Translations under genes and position numbers: made by a program
Shown here: positions 45,753 to 54,905 of the stretch, in pieces
Numbering within the stretch: the stretch's first letter is position 1
Layout: the number at the start of each line of letters is the position of its first letter
Assembly (NCBI GenBank): GCA_022072055.1
Contig: JAJVIK010000023.1
Coordinates: forward strand, 62,001 to 126,000
Direction: 5' to 3'
Length of the DNA: 64,000 bases
Source of the DNA: a bacterium
GTDB taxonomy: Bacteria; Hinthialibacterota; Hinthialibacteria; OLB16
The notes under the pieces: generated by a model
Seen by the model: the letters and a program-made list of their open reading frames with translations, nothing else
Told to the model about the DNA's origin: nothing
Database searches by the model: none

Positions 45753-47528
45753 ATGGTTCTCACGCCGATTGATTGGGCGAGCATTGTTGTCTTCTTCGTG
45801 GTCTCTCTGCTGGTTGGGCTTTCGGTCGCCCGGAAGTCAGGAATCGATTCGGTCGAATATTTCGCGGCGGGGCGGAAGATGCCCTGGTGGTTGCTCGGCA
45901 CCTCGATGGTGGCCACCACCTTCTCGACCGACACCCCGAACCTGGTCACCAGCATTGTCCGGAACGAAGGGGTCGCGGGAAACTGGGCCTGGTGGGCCTT
46001 CCTGCTCACCGGAATGCTGACAGTCTTCGTGTACGCCGCCCTGTGGCAGCGCTCCGGGGTCCTCACCGACATCGAGTTTTATGAGCTTCGCTATAGCGGC
46101 AAGGCCGCCGCGTTCCTCCGCGGCTTTCGCGCGATCTATCTGGGGGTGATCTTTAATGTTCTGATCATGGCCTCGGTGACCCTCGCCGCGATCAAGATCG
46201 GAGCGGTGATGCTCAATCTCACCCCGATTCAGACCATTCTCATCGCCGGAGTGGTGACCGCCGTCTACAGCTCGCTCGGGGGCCTTCGGGGGGTCCTGAT
46301 CACGGATTTCTTCCAGTTCATTCTGGCCATGATCGGCTCGGTCGGGGCCGCTTATGTGGCGCTCAATCACCCCTCGGTGGGGGGTCTTTCGGGCCTCCTC
46401 TCCCACGAGTCGGTTCGCGACCGCCTGAACCTGTTTCCGGATTTCAGCAACACGGATCAGGCTCTTGCCGTGTTCATCATCCCGATCGCCGTGCAATGGT
46501 GGAGCGTCTGGTATCCCGGCTCGGAGCCGGGAGGAGGGGCCTTCATCGCTCAACGGATGCTCGCGGCCAAGGATCACCGCAACGCCATCGGCGCGACCTT
46601 CCTGTTCAACGCCGCCCACTATGCGCTACGCCCCTGGCCCTGGATCCTGGTTGCGCTCTGCTCCATCGTGGTCTTCCCCGATCTGGATTCCCTGAGGGCC
46701 GCTTTCCCAAACGCGGCGAATGTCGTGGACCATGACATGGGCTACTCCGCGATGCTCACCTTCCTGCCCCCCGGTTTGATGGGCTTGGTGGTGGCCTCTC
46801 TCATCGCGGCTTACATGTCCACGATCTCCACTCTGCTGAATCTCGGCTCCTCGTATGTAACCCATGATTTCTACCAGCGCTTCATCCACCCCGAGAGCAC
46901 GGAAAAGCATCTCGTTCAGGTCGGCAGAATCACCACCGTGCTGCTCATGGCGGCCTCGGGGTTCATCGCGCTTTTCTTGGTGGACGCCTACAAGACCTTT
47001 CAGATTATCCTCCAGGTGGGAGCGGGCACGGGACTGCTCTTCATTCTGCGCTGGTTCTGGTGGCGGATAAACGCCGTGAGCGAAATCGCGGCGATGCTGA
47101 TCTCGTTCGCGATTGCCTATTACTTTGCCCAGATTAACCCCGAGAGCGGCCTACGCCCGTGGGAGCAGCTCTTGGTGGGGGTTGCCGTTTCCACCGTGGG
47201 ATGGGTCTTGGTGGCGTTCATCTCCCCAGCCACGGATGAGGCGAAACTGATCAGCTTCTACCGCAAGGTCACCCCCGGAGGGCCAGGCTGGAGGCGGATT
47301 CGCGCAAAGGTTGAGCTGGAGGGGCCGGCTGGGGATGATCCGGCAACCGCCTGGAAGGTTCCCCAGGGGATCCTCTGCATGGTTCTCGGCTGCGCGGGGG
47401 TCTACAGCGCCCTGTTCGCCACCGGGTACTGGATTTATGGAATGGTCCCGCTTGCAACGGGCATGACCCTCATCGCGGTGGCCTCGAGCTTCGCGCTGTT
47501 TAAGGCGTGGAACGCGCTGCTCGAGTAG
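45753..47528 (+). CDS. Sodium:solute symporter family transporter
   Basis: 591 residues with about 14 hydrophobic segments in LeuT-fold order: DWASIVVFFVVSLLVGLSVARKS, DSVEYFAAGRKMPWW and a conserved first-helix region VATTFSTDTPNLVTSIV. EFYELRYSGKAAAFLRGFRAIYLG and YSSLGGLRGVLITDFFQFIL are typical of the SSS family. Substrate probably a sugar or polyol. Adjacent genes are a nucleoside-hydrolase-like enzyme and a large secreted protein of unknown role, which may deliver its substrate. Confidence 0.92.
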   Translation: MVLTPIDWASIVVFFVVSLLVGLSVARKSGIDSVEYFAAGRKMPWWLLGTSMVATTFSTDTPNLVTSIVRNEGVAGNWAWWAFLLTGMLTVFVYAALWQRSGVLTDIEFYELRYSGKAAAFLRGFRAIYLGVIFNVLIMASVTLAAIKIGAVMLNLTPIQTILIAGVVTAVYSSLGGLRGVLITDFFQFILAMIGSVGAAYVALNHPSVGGLSGLLSHESVRDRLNLFPDFSNTDQALAVFIIPIAVQWWSVWYPGSEPGGGAFIAQRMLAAKDHRNAIGATFLFNAAHYALRPWPWILVALCSIVVFPDLDSLRAAFPNAANVVDHDMGYSAMLTFLPPGLMGLVVASLIAAYMSTISTLLNLGSSYVTHDFYQRFIHPESTEKHLVQVGRITTVLLMAASGFIALFLVDAYKTFQIILQVGAGTGLLFILRWFWWRINAVSEIAAMLISFAIAYYFAQINPESGLRPWEQLLVGVAVSTVGWVLVAFISPATDEAKLISFYRKVTPGGPGWRRIRAKVELEGPAGDDPATAWKVPQGILCMVLGCAGVYSALFATGYWIYGMVPLATGMTLIAVASSFALFKAWNALLE

Positions 47529-47536
47529 AGTGGTGG

Positions 47537-47555
47537 CATGGACGGCTCGTCCATG
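47537..47555. terminator. Short hairpin after symporter gene
   Basis: Perfect 8-bp stem CATGGACG / CGTCCATG with loop GCT, 9 bp after the stop, followed by an A-rich run (AAAGAAG). It could end transcription, or sit within the leader of the next gene. Confidence 0.4.
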
Positions 47556-47596
47556 AAAGAAGCGATTCGGTGATTTAACGGATGGAGGATGGAGCC

Positions 47597-49810
47597 ATGA
47601 AGTTGCGCGCGGGCTTGATCGGAAGCTTGATTCTCTTGCTGGGACTAACCTTGGCTAGCGCCGCCGAAAGGGGCCCGAAAGGCGGTTTCGACTTCCGTCA
47701 CCCACGACCCGCCGGGAATGTGGAGCCGGGCGCCCATGGCGACAAACGCGTCGATTTCAGCCGCCCCCAGGAACAGGCCGGAATGGTCTATGACACGGTC
47801 CTCCATTTCCCCGGAAGCGAGGTCCCCGCCTTCGAGGTCCGGACCGTGGAAGTCAACGGCCAGGCTCGTTCGCAATTCCTGGTCTCCAACGGGAGTGTCT
47901 ATAACCTGAATCGGCGTGCGCACGGCTCCGAGGACCTCGCTCTCTCGGTGAACTCTGGCTGGAAACCGGGAGAGAAATACGAGTTTCGGGTGGCGGGGGA
48001 GACCCCCTCCGGTGATTCCGTGCTCCTTGTTGCCCAAGCGGATTCGCCCGCCAAGACCGGCCCTGGGGTCTCGCTCTCGTTTGGAAAGCCGCTGGTGGAG
48101 TTTCCCTACCATCATGCGATTGTGAATGTGGCCGGGGAGGATGTGGAAGCGGGCACGGTGACCCTTGTCGAGGTGGATGGAGTCCGCAACCGGGATATCC
48201 GGGTCTTCAATCTGGGCCCCACCGACAAGCTCCTCGAGCATGGGGCGCTTTCCACCGAATTTGAGAGTTACTCGCGGCGCTCGATTGGCGGGGGCAAGGA
48301 CCTGCGGGTGTATGTCCCCTGCAATTGGACCAACGGCGGGAAGCACCGGGTCGCGGTGACCCTCACCACCGATTCGGGCGCCACGAAGGTCTTTGAATCC
48401 GATTCGGGCGCCCCGGGATCCGGCGGTTACTGGAACGCGGAATGGCCGAAGTCTGTCTCGATCACCCTGCGCGAAACCGCCGGGGTGATTCGACAGGGGG
48501 AGCCGGTTCACCTGATGCTCGGCCTATTCGCGGATGATGTGGCCAACCCCACCGATGAAATCCGGGTGGTGACCTACGACCACCGCTCCCCCAAGGCAGG
48601 GGCCGATGGCTATGTCGTCGCGCCTCACCAGATTCTCTCCACCACGCTCTGGCGCGACGAAAAGGTCCTCGCCATCGAGGAGAAAGACTCCCACACCGGC
48701 GAGAAGGTCCATCGCTATGACCCCACGGTCACCGTGGAGCTGGTTTTCCTCGCGGATGTCCTCCCGTATGAAGAGAAGATCTATCAGGTACTGTATGGGA
48801 ACCCGAATGCCAAACGGGAGACCTTAGAGACCGACCTCAAGGTCTCCCCGACCAAGGGGCTGGGCGAGGTGATCGAGACCGCGAACTATCGGATCGGGAC
48901 TTCCACCAACAGCGGGGCGATTGAGGGGGTCACCATCCTGGGCAAGGGCGATCCGGTCCTTCTGGAGCACAAACTCGAAACCAACGGCGCGGTCCACTGG
49001 AATCCGGACTGCTACTCCCCCCCGACCCCTTGGGTGCATGTGAGCGATTGGGAAGGGGCCGACAAGCGGGCTGTTTCTGGGCCAATCCTCCACCGTAACC
49101 GAGTGCATGCCCTGCTCCCCCACATGAACAATGTCTCCGCGCATGTGTCGTACTCATTCTACGCCGGGCAGCCGTATATCCTCATGTCCTCCCTGATGAA
49201 GGTCCATGAAAACATTTTTGTGCAGGCTTCCCGCAATTCCGAGATTGTTTTCAATCACGCCGTGCTCAACGAGTTTGTGTGGCATGATCCGTCCGGCGTG
49301 GTGAAGAGCCTGCCCATCGAGAGCGCGCGGAAGCACCCCACCCACGGGCTTGAAATCCCTCCCGACACCCCCTGGATGGCGTTCATCAACCGTGAACGGA
49401 AGGTCGGGTTCGCCTCGATCCAGTTGGAATATCTCAACACCAACGAATTCGGGGACATCGCCAGCGAGGCCCAGCCCTACATTTATGTTCAAAACGGGCC
49501 GTGGATTTACTGGTCGCGGGGTCTTGTCTATCCGTTCGGCGGGTTGAACTTCACGCGCATGATGCCGGTGCGGGCGGGCAGCCTCTACTATGAGAGGAAC
49601 GCCTGGGTTCCGTTCCGCTTCGCGGAGGAAAACGATCCCTTCGCCGAGATCGTGACCTTGCGCAAGGAGCTCACCGAGCCGCTTCTCGTTCACGAGTGGA
49701 TGGGAACGGACGCGCGCACTCCGGAAACCTGGGTGATGCCGATCCTCACCATGCCCTTCGATGAGGGGGTCTCCGGCGCGGTCAGCGGGCACAAGGAGCC
49801 GAAGAAATAG
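47597..49810 (+). CDS. Large secreted protein, unknown function
   Basis: 737 residues from ATG 47597 (GGAG close upstream); five codons earlier is another ATG. Signal peptide MKLRAGLIGSLILLLGLTLASA. The chain is rich in beta strands: FPGSEVPAFEVRTVEVNG, VSLSFGKPLVEFPYHHAIVNVAGEDVEAGTVTL, EPVHLMLGLFADDVANP; the last 300 residues, with NYRIGTSTNSGAIEGV and WMAFINRERKVGFASIQLEY, recall the super-sandwich folds of glycan lyases and mutarotase-like domains. No catalytic motif is recognised. Probably acts on polysaccharide, together with the symporter upstream. Confidence 0.75.
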   Translation: MKLRAGLIGSLILLLGLTLASAAERGPKGGFDFRHPRPAGNVEPGAHGDKRVDFSRPQEQAGMVYDTVLHFPGSEVPAFEVRTVEVNGQARSQFLVSNGSVYNLNRRAHGSEDLALSVNSGWKPGEKYEFRVAGETPSGDSVLLVAQADSPAKTGPGVSLSFGKPLVEFPYHHAIVNVAGEDVEAGTVTLVEVDGVRNRDIRVFNLGPTDKLLEHGALSTEFESYSRRSIGGGKDLRVYVPCNWTNGGKHRVAVTLTTDSGATKVFESDSGAPGSGGYWNAEWPKSVSITLRETAGVIRQGEPVHLMLGLFADDVANPTDEIRVVTYDHRSPKAGADGYVVAPHQILSTTLWRDEKVLAIEEKDSHTGEKVHRYDPTVTVELVFLADVLPYEEKIYQVLYGNPNAKRETLETDLKVSPTKGLGEVIETANYRIGTSTNSGAIEGVTILGKGDPVLLEHKLETNGAVHWNPDCYSPPTPWVHVSDWEGADKRAVSGPILHRNRVHALLPHMNNVSAHVSYSFYAGQPYILMSSLMKVHENIFVQASRNSEIVFNHAVLNEFVWHDPSGVVKSLPIESARKHPTHGLEIPPDTPWMAFINRERKVGFASIQLEYLNTNEFGDIASEAQPYIYVQNGPWIYWSRGLVYPFGGLNFTRMMPVRAGSLYYERNAWVPFRFAEENDPFAEIVTLRKELTEPLLVHEWMGTDARTPETWVMPILTMPFDEGVSGAVSGHKEPKK

Positions 49811-49815
49811 GGATC

Positions 49816-50811
49816 TCAGGCGAAGTGCACAAACCCTTTTGAGCGAATCCGCTTCTGCTTCCCGTGGAGGTGGGTTTCGACACCCTTCGCGGAGGATGTG
49901 ACCTTGCCGATTCGGGTGAGTGGGACCCCATCGAGGTCGATCCTGTCGGCCGACTGGCTATCTCCGGCTTCGACCACCAAGAGCTCAAAGTCCTCCCCGC
50001 CGAGGAAGGCATATTCATGGGGCTTAAGGTCAAGCTCCTTGGCCTGCTCGATCACGAATGGGTCAATCGGCAATCGGTCCAGGTGAATCACCGCGCCGAG
50101 GCCGGAGCGCCGGAGGACCTTGGTCAAGTCCACCGCAAGCCCATCTGAAAGATCAGTCAAGGCTCGAACCGGAAGCGCCTTCCGCAGGGCGGGGAGCAGC
50201 GGCCAGCGCGCGCGTGGATTCCACAGCGGGTGGTCGAGATTGGGAAATCCACGTGGTCTTGCCGATTTGAGCTCCACCAGCGCTTGGCAGCGCCCGAGCG
50301 CCGCGCTTACCCAGAGCGCATCCCCGGGAGAGGCCCCTGTCTGAAGGAGGACCTCCTCTCGTTTAACCTCGCCGACGACCATGACATCGAGCATGACACG
50401 CGGGCTTCGGACCGTGTCGCCTCCCAGCGGGATCAGACCGAACTCGGTGGACACCTCGACCAACCCATCCGTGAAGGCCTCCAAGTGATCGATGCGGACC
50501 CGCGAGGGGATTCCGATGCTGACCAGGAACCCAACCGGGCGCCCCCCCATGGCGGTGACATCGCTCGCGGCGGCAAGCACCGCGCGGCGCGCCAGCCCGC
50601 TCCAACCCAGCCAGGAGCGCCTGAAGTGCGTTCCCTCGATGAAGGCGTCCGAGGTCAACACCAGCGATTTCCCTTGGGGTGGCGCCAGCACGGCGGCGTC
50701 ATCGCCGATCGGCACTTGGAGACAATCTCTCGGAGCCCCTGAAAGCCGCTCGGCCAGATGTTCCAGCCAGCCGCGCTCGCCGATGTCCGCAAGAACCCGC
50801 TTTCTCTGCAT
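49816..50811 (-). CDS. thiL: Thiamine-monophosphate kinase
   Basis: 331 residues from ATG 50811 (MQRKRVLADIGERGWLE). Makes thiamine diphosphate from thiamine phosphate. Family marks: VPIGDDAAVLAPP, TSDAFIEGTHF, AVLAAASDVTAMGG, LIPLGGDTVRS, LTDLSDGLAVDL and FLGGEDFELLVV. Shares the head region with the divergent Gfo/Idh gene: 91 bp lie between starts, including a GATAAT-like -10 element. Confidence 0.95.
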   Translation of the reverse strand: MQRKRVLADIGERGWLEHLAERLSGAPRDCLQVPIGDDAAVLAPPQGKSLVLTSDAFIEGTHFRRSWLGWSGLARRAVLAAASDVTAMGGRPVGFLVSIGIPSRVRIDHLEAFTDGLVEVSTEFGLIPLGGDTVRSPRVMLDVMVVGEVKREEVLLQTGASPGDALWVSAALGRCQALVELKSARPRGFPNLDHPLWNPRARWPLLPALRKALPVRALTDLSDGLAVDLTKVLRRSGLGAVIHLDRLPIDPFVIEQAKELDLKPHEYAFLGGEDFELLVVEAGDSQSADRIDLDGVPLTRIGKVTSSAKGVETHLHGKQKRIRSKGFVHFA

Positions 50812-50902
50812 GCGCCCAGTATGAAAACCCGGAGGGGGAGCGGCAAGAGGCCAGTTCCATGGGATAATCCCCACGGTGGCTCCAACGCCAACGGAGGTGC
50901 GG

Positions 50903-51934
50903 ATGATGGGATCGAAACTGCGCGCGGTGATGGTCGGCTGTGGTGGGATGAGCCGGGAATGGCTGAAGTTCCTTCAGCCGATGGAGGATGTCGAAATTGT
51001 CGGCCTGGTGGACATTGTCGAGGCCAGCGCGCGCGCGCGCGCCGAGGAGTCGGGGCTTGAGGGAGTCTTTGTCGGTTCGAACCTCTCCAAGGCGCTCGAT
51101 TCCACCAAGCCTGATGTCGTTTTCGACATCACGGTCCCCGAGGCCCACGCCGATGTGACAATCACCGCGCTCGAACACGGCTGCCATGTCCTTGGCGAGA
51201 AACCGATGGCGGACAGCCTTGAAAACGCCCGACGGATGATCGAAGCCGCTAGGCGCGCGGGGAGAATCTACGCGGTGACCCAGAATCGCCGCTATGATTC
51301 ACGCATCCGTCGCCTGCGCGCTTACCTCCAATCCGGGGAACTTGGCGACATCACCACGGTCAACAACGACTTCTATATCGGCGCGCACTTCGGCGGGTTC
51401 CGCGACCGCATGGAGCATGTCCTCTTGCTCGACATGGCGATACACACCTTTGATGCCGCCCGCTTCCTGATGGGGGCCGATCCGCTCGCGGTGTACTGCA
51501 AGGATTGGAACCCGCGCGGGTCTTGGTACGACCACGATGCCTCCGCCGTGGCCATCTTCGAGATGAGCAACGGGATCATCTACACCTACCGCGGGAGCTG
51601 GTGTTGCGAAGGGCTGAACACCACCTGGGAATCCGATTGGAGGATTCAAACTTCAAAGGGCTGCGCGCGCTGGGATGGGGGCGACCTCCTGGTCATGCAG
51701 CGGGTTCTGTCCGCGAACGGATTTCATTCGGAACTGGAGCAGGTTCAGATGCCCGAAACCCTCATCGCGGACAAGGCGGGTGGGCACATTGGGGTTGTCC
51801 GGGAGTTTCTCGACTGTGTTCGCGCGGGAGCAACGCCGGAAACGACTTGTGAGGACAACATCTGGAGCCTGGCGATGGTTCTGGCGGCGGTGGAGAGCAG
51901 CGAGAGGGGGGAACGAGTTGAGATTTCGGTGTGA
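50903..51934 (+). CDS. Gfo/Idh/MocA-family dehydrogenase
   Basis: 343 residues from ATG 50903, with GGAGGT upstream. Rossmann MVGCGGMSREWLKF; GEKPMADSLENARRMIEAA; catalytic-region MAIHTFDAARFLMG. Distinct from the copy at 25182. Sugar oxidoreductase of unknown substrate. Stands alone between thiL and a minus-strand membrane-protein gene. Confidence 0.93.
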   Translation: MMGSKLRAVMVGCGGMSREWLKFLQPMEDVEIVGLVDIVEASARARAEESGLEGVFVGSNLSKALDSTKPDVVFDITVPEAHADVTITALEHGCHVLGEKPMADSLENARRMIEAARRAGRIYAVTQNRRYDSRIRRLRAYLQSGELGDITTVNNDFYIGAHFGGFRDRMEHVLLLDMAIHTFDAARFLMGADPLAVYCKDWNPRGSWYDHDASAVAIFEMSNGIIYTYRGSWCCEGLNTTWESDWRIQTSKGCARWDGGDLLVMQRVLSANGFHSELEQVQMPETLIADKAGGHIGVVREFLDCVRAGATPETTCEDNIWSLAMVLAAVESSERGERVEISV

Positions 51935-51949
51935 GAGATCGCAAACCGC

Positions 51950-52333
51950 TCAGGGATTCTCCCCCTTGCGCTTTTCCAGGTACGCGAAGAACACCGAGAT
52001 CAGAATGTACTCAAACCACGCCACGATCAGCGCGGGCAGCCACGACCCGGACTGAACCAGACCCACCAGCATCCGCGCGAGCATCAGGATCGGCGCCCAG
52101 AGCAGCAGAACCATCCCGAAGTCTTGCAGCCCGGCCTTGATCCCTTGAGACCGAAGCCGCGATGAGACCACCTCCAGCAAGAAGAAGGTGAGCATCCCCA
52201 CCGCAAGCAGCACCACCAGCACGGAGTCGACGAGTGTCTCCTCCGTGGTTCGGACCAGCGCCAAACCCACCGAGAGCCCGACCACCAAGAGCCAAACCCC
52301 ATACAGAAGAAATCGCCACTCCTTGCGCTTCAT
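51950..52333 (-). CDS. Small four-helix membrane protein, unknown
   Basis: 127 residues with four hydrophobic segments (LLYGVWLLVVGLSVGLALV, LVVLLAVGMLTFFLLEV, MVLLLWAPILMLARMLVG, LPALIVAWFEYILISVFFAYL). No known family recognised. It ends 15 bp from the Gfo/Idh stop (convergent). Confidence 0.7.
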   Translation of the reverse strand: MKRKEWRFLLYGVWLLVVGLSVGLALVRTTEETLVDSVLVVLLAVGMLTFFLLEVVSSRLRSQGIKAGLQDFGMVLLLWAPILMLARMLVGLVQSGSWLPALIVAWFEYILISVFFAYLEKRKGENP

Positions 52334-52414
52334 GAGGCCCCCATTCTAGGCTTGGGGGGCTGGCGCTGGAATCTACCCCAGGCCGCAAACACCGCGAGTG
52401 AGTCCCGCTCTAGA

Positions 52415-53542
52415 ATGAAAAGACGCCGTTTCGGGAAAACCGAACTAGAACTTCCGATCCTCACCTTTGGGGCCATGCAGGTTCCGGTTCCGGAGGATGA
52501 GGCCGTGGCCGCCGAGACCACCCGGCGCGCCATCCAATCTGGGATCAACCATATCGAGACCGCCCAGGGCTACGGAACCAGCGAGGAGCGCCTGGGACGA
52601 ATCCTCAAGGACTACCGCCGCGAGGATCTGATCATCACCACCAAGATCGGACCCACCGCCACCCGCGAGGAGATGTGGAAGAGGATCGAGAAATCCCTGA
52701 AGCGGCTCCAAATGACCTATGTGGAGAACCTGGACATCCACGGGATCAACACCTGGGAAGCGCTCGATCTGACCATGCGCAAGGGCGGGTGCCTTGCGGC
52801 GATCCGCGAGGCCATCGACCAAAAGGTGATCGGCCACATCGGGTTCTCGGGGCATGCCCCCTGCGAGGTGATCCTCGCCACGATTAACACGGGCGAGTTC
52901 GAATCGGTCAATCTGCACTACTACACTCTGTTCCAGCGCAACCTCCCGGCGATCAAGCGCGCCGCCGAACTCGACATGGGCATTCTGATCATCTCCCCAA
53001 GCGACAAGGGCGGCCTGCTCTATCGTCCCTCGGACACGCTGCGCGAACTCAGCAGGCCGTTCACCGCCATCGAGCTCAACCACCGCTGGCTGCTTGCGCA
53101 TCCGGAAATCACCACCCTGACCGTGGGGTGCACCTATCCCAACGAATGGGATGACCACTTGGTGGTGGGCGAGCGGGATGGGCCGCTCACCGAGGAGGAG
53201 GCCGCGGCGGTGGAACGCTGGATGGCGCAATACAATCTTCTCGGCGACACCTACTGCTCGGTGTGCGGCGACTGCCTCCCCTGTCCGGAGGAAATCAACA
53301 TCCCTGAGATGCTGCGCCTGCGGAACCTCACCAAGGCGCTGGACATGGTCGAATACGGAAGGTATCGCTACAAGATGTTTGAGAACGCGGGTGACTGGTA
53401 TCCGGGCAGGCGCGCCACCGCTTGCACCGACTGCGGGGATTGTCTTCCGCGCTGCCCCCTTCACCTTCCGATCCCAACCCTTCTCCGCGAAGCCCACGAT
53501 CTCCTTTGGGAAGGGAAACAGGGCAGGCGCAGATGGGCGTGA
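52415..53542 (+). CDS. Aldo/keto reductase with two C-terminal ferredoxin-type cysteine clusters
   Basis: 375 residues from ATG 52415. N-terminal (about 1-280) AKR barrel: RRFGKTELELPILTFGAMQV, INHIETAQGYGTSEERLG with catalytic-region Tyr, DLIITTKIG, NLDIHGIN. From about 285 come two cysteine-rich segments, YCSVCGDCLPCPEEINIP and ACTDCGDCLPRCPLHLPIP, of the type that binds 4Fe-4S. The gene overlaps rnhA by 10 bp, so both are probably translated from one message. Confidence 0.9.
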   Translation: MKRRRFGKTELELPILTFGAMQVPVPEDEAVAAETTRRAIQSGINHIETAQGYGTSEERLGRILKDYRREDLIITTKIGPTATREEMWKRIEKSLKRLQMTYVENLDIHGINTWEALDLTMRKGGCLAAIREAIDQKVIGHIGFSGHAPCEVILATINTGEFESVNLHYYTLFQRNLPAIKRAAELDMGILIISPSDKGGLLYRPSDTLRELSRPFTAIELNHRWLLAHPEITTLTVGCTYPNEWDDHLVVGERDGPLTEEEAAAVERWMAQYNLLGDTYCSVCGDCLPCPEEINIPEMLRLRNLTKALDMVEYGRYRYKMFENAGDWYPGRRATACTDCGDCLPRCPLHLPIPTLLREAHDLLWEGKQGRRRWA

Positions 53543-53982
53543 AGGGCGAGATTGTCATTTACACCGATGGGGCCTGCTCCGGGAATCCCGGCCCTGGGGG
53601 GTGGGCCGCGATTCTCCGCTGGAACCACCACACCAAGGAGATCTCCGGCTTCGAGGCCCACTCCACCAACAATCGGATGGAGCTCCGCGCCGTGATCGAG
53701 GCGCTCAAGTGCCTCAAGAAGAAGTCGATCCCGGTGCGCGTGGTGACCGACTCAAAGTACATCCAGCACGCCTTCACCAAGAAGTGGATAGACAACTGGA
53801 TTCGCAAGGGGTGGCTGACCGCCTCCAAGGAGCCGGTCAAGAACCGGGAGCTCTGGGAGGAGCTTCTGGCGCTTTCGAAGTCCCACAAGATCGAATGGGC
53901 CTGGACTCGCGGTCACGCCGAGGACGAGATGAACAACCGCTGCGATGAACTCGCCCGCGAGCAGATCGAAAGGCATCGTTGA
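53533..53982 (+). CDS. rnhA: Ribonuclease HI
   Basis: 149 residues from ATG 53533, inside the last codons of the AKR gene. Hydrolyses RNA in RNA-DNA hybrids. Acidic site residues: Asp in IYTDGACSGNPGPGGWAA, Glu in NNRMELRAVIEAL, Asp in VVTDSKYIQHA and the late Asp in RCDELAREQI; the His loop is RGHAEDEMNNRCD. Length is normal for the family. Confidence 0.97.
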   Translation: MGVKGEIVIYTDGACSGNPGPGGWAAILRWNHHTKEISGFEAHSTNNRMELRAVIEALKCLKKKSIPVRVVTDSKYIQHAFTKKWIDNWIRKGWLTASKEPVKNRELWEELLALSKSHKIEWAWTRGHAEDEMNNRCDELAREQIERHR

Positions 53983-54026
53983 CCCTGGGAGCGCGGACCT
54001 CCGGTCCGCTCTCCCTCACCATTTCG

Positions 54027-54899
54027 ATGAGCTCCCTTCGGAATCGTCCCATTGACCTTCTGACCACTCCAAGTCGGGTCTATGAAGAGCTCGCCGCCCT
54101 GGGGCAGACCCCGAAACAACACCTGGGCCAGAGTTTTCTGCTGGACCGTCAACTGCTGGACTCCTTCGCGCGCGACCTGGGAATTGGGGAAGGGGACAGG
54201 GTGGTCGAGATCGGGCCGGGGCTGGGCCACCTGACAAGAGCTCTCCTGGATGCCGGAGCCGAGGTTCTCGCCGTGGAGAAGGACCCGGTGTTGGGCGAGA
54301 CTCTTTTCGCGCGGTTGGGAAGCCCAGACCGGCTGACTCCACGGACAGGTGACATCCTGGAACTTGGGCGCGAGGACCTGGAGACTTGGTCGCGGGGCGG
54401 CGAGGTCGTTCCGTGCGGCAACCTGCCCTACTACTGCTCCAGCCAGATTCTCGCGCGCTTCTTTGAATCCTGGTGGGGCCTTTGGAAGCGAGCCGGGATT
54501 CTCTTGCAGGAGGAGGTCGCGGATCGTTTGGTCGCGCGTCCCTCCACCCCGGCCTATGGTCGTCTTTCCATCCTGACGCAACTCTTTGCGACACCGAAAA
54601 AGGCGCGCAAGGTCCGCGCGCACCTCTTCGTCCCGCGCCCTGAAGTGATATCCGCCTGGTGCACACTCATCGTCAAATCACCCCCCGAGGGGGTCACGCC
54701 CGAGGCGGTCTCCCGCCTTACCGCGATCTGCTTCGGGGAGCGGCGGAAGACGTTGGCGAACAATTTGGCGCGGGTGTGGGGAAGGGAGCCGACTCGCGAA
54801 GTTCTCGAGCGGGCCGGCATCTCAGGAGCCAAACGGGCGGAGGAACTTAGACTGGAGGAGTTTGTGCGTCTATCCATCAACGCTCCAACGTACGAGTGA
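54027..54899 (+). CDS. rsmA: 16S rRNA (adenine1518/1519-N6)-dimethyltransferase
   Basis: 290 residues from ATG 54027; a TTG 48 bp earlier overlapping the rnhA stop is possible but adds no conserved sequence. Family marks: KQHLGQSFLLDRQLLDSF, VVEIGPGLGHLTRALL for SAM binding, VEKDPVLGE, NLPYYCSSQILARF (the catalytic N-L-P-Y), and FVPRPEVISAWCTL near the end. A ribosome-assembly enzyme. Confidence 0.95.
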   Translation: MSSLRNRPIDLLTTPSRVYEELAALGQTPKQHLGQSFLLDRQLLDSFARDLGIGEGDRVVEIGPGLGHLTRALLDAGAEVLAVEKDPVLGETLFARLGSPDRLTPRTGDILELGREDLETWSRGGEVVPCGNLPYYCSSQILARFFESWWGLWKRAGILLQEEVADRLVARPSTPAYGRLSILTQLFATPKKARKVRAHLFVPRPEVISAWCTLIVKSPPEGVTPEAVSRLTAICFGERRKTLANNLARVWGREPTREVLERAGISGAKRAEELRLEEFVRLSINAPTYE

Positions 54900-54905
54900 G
54901 CGTTC

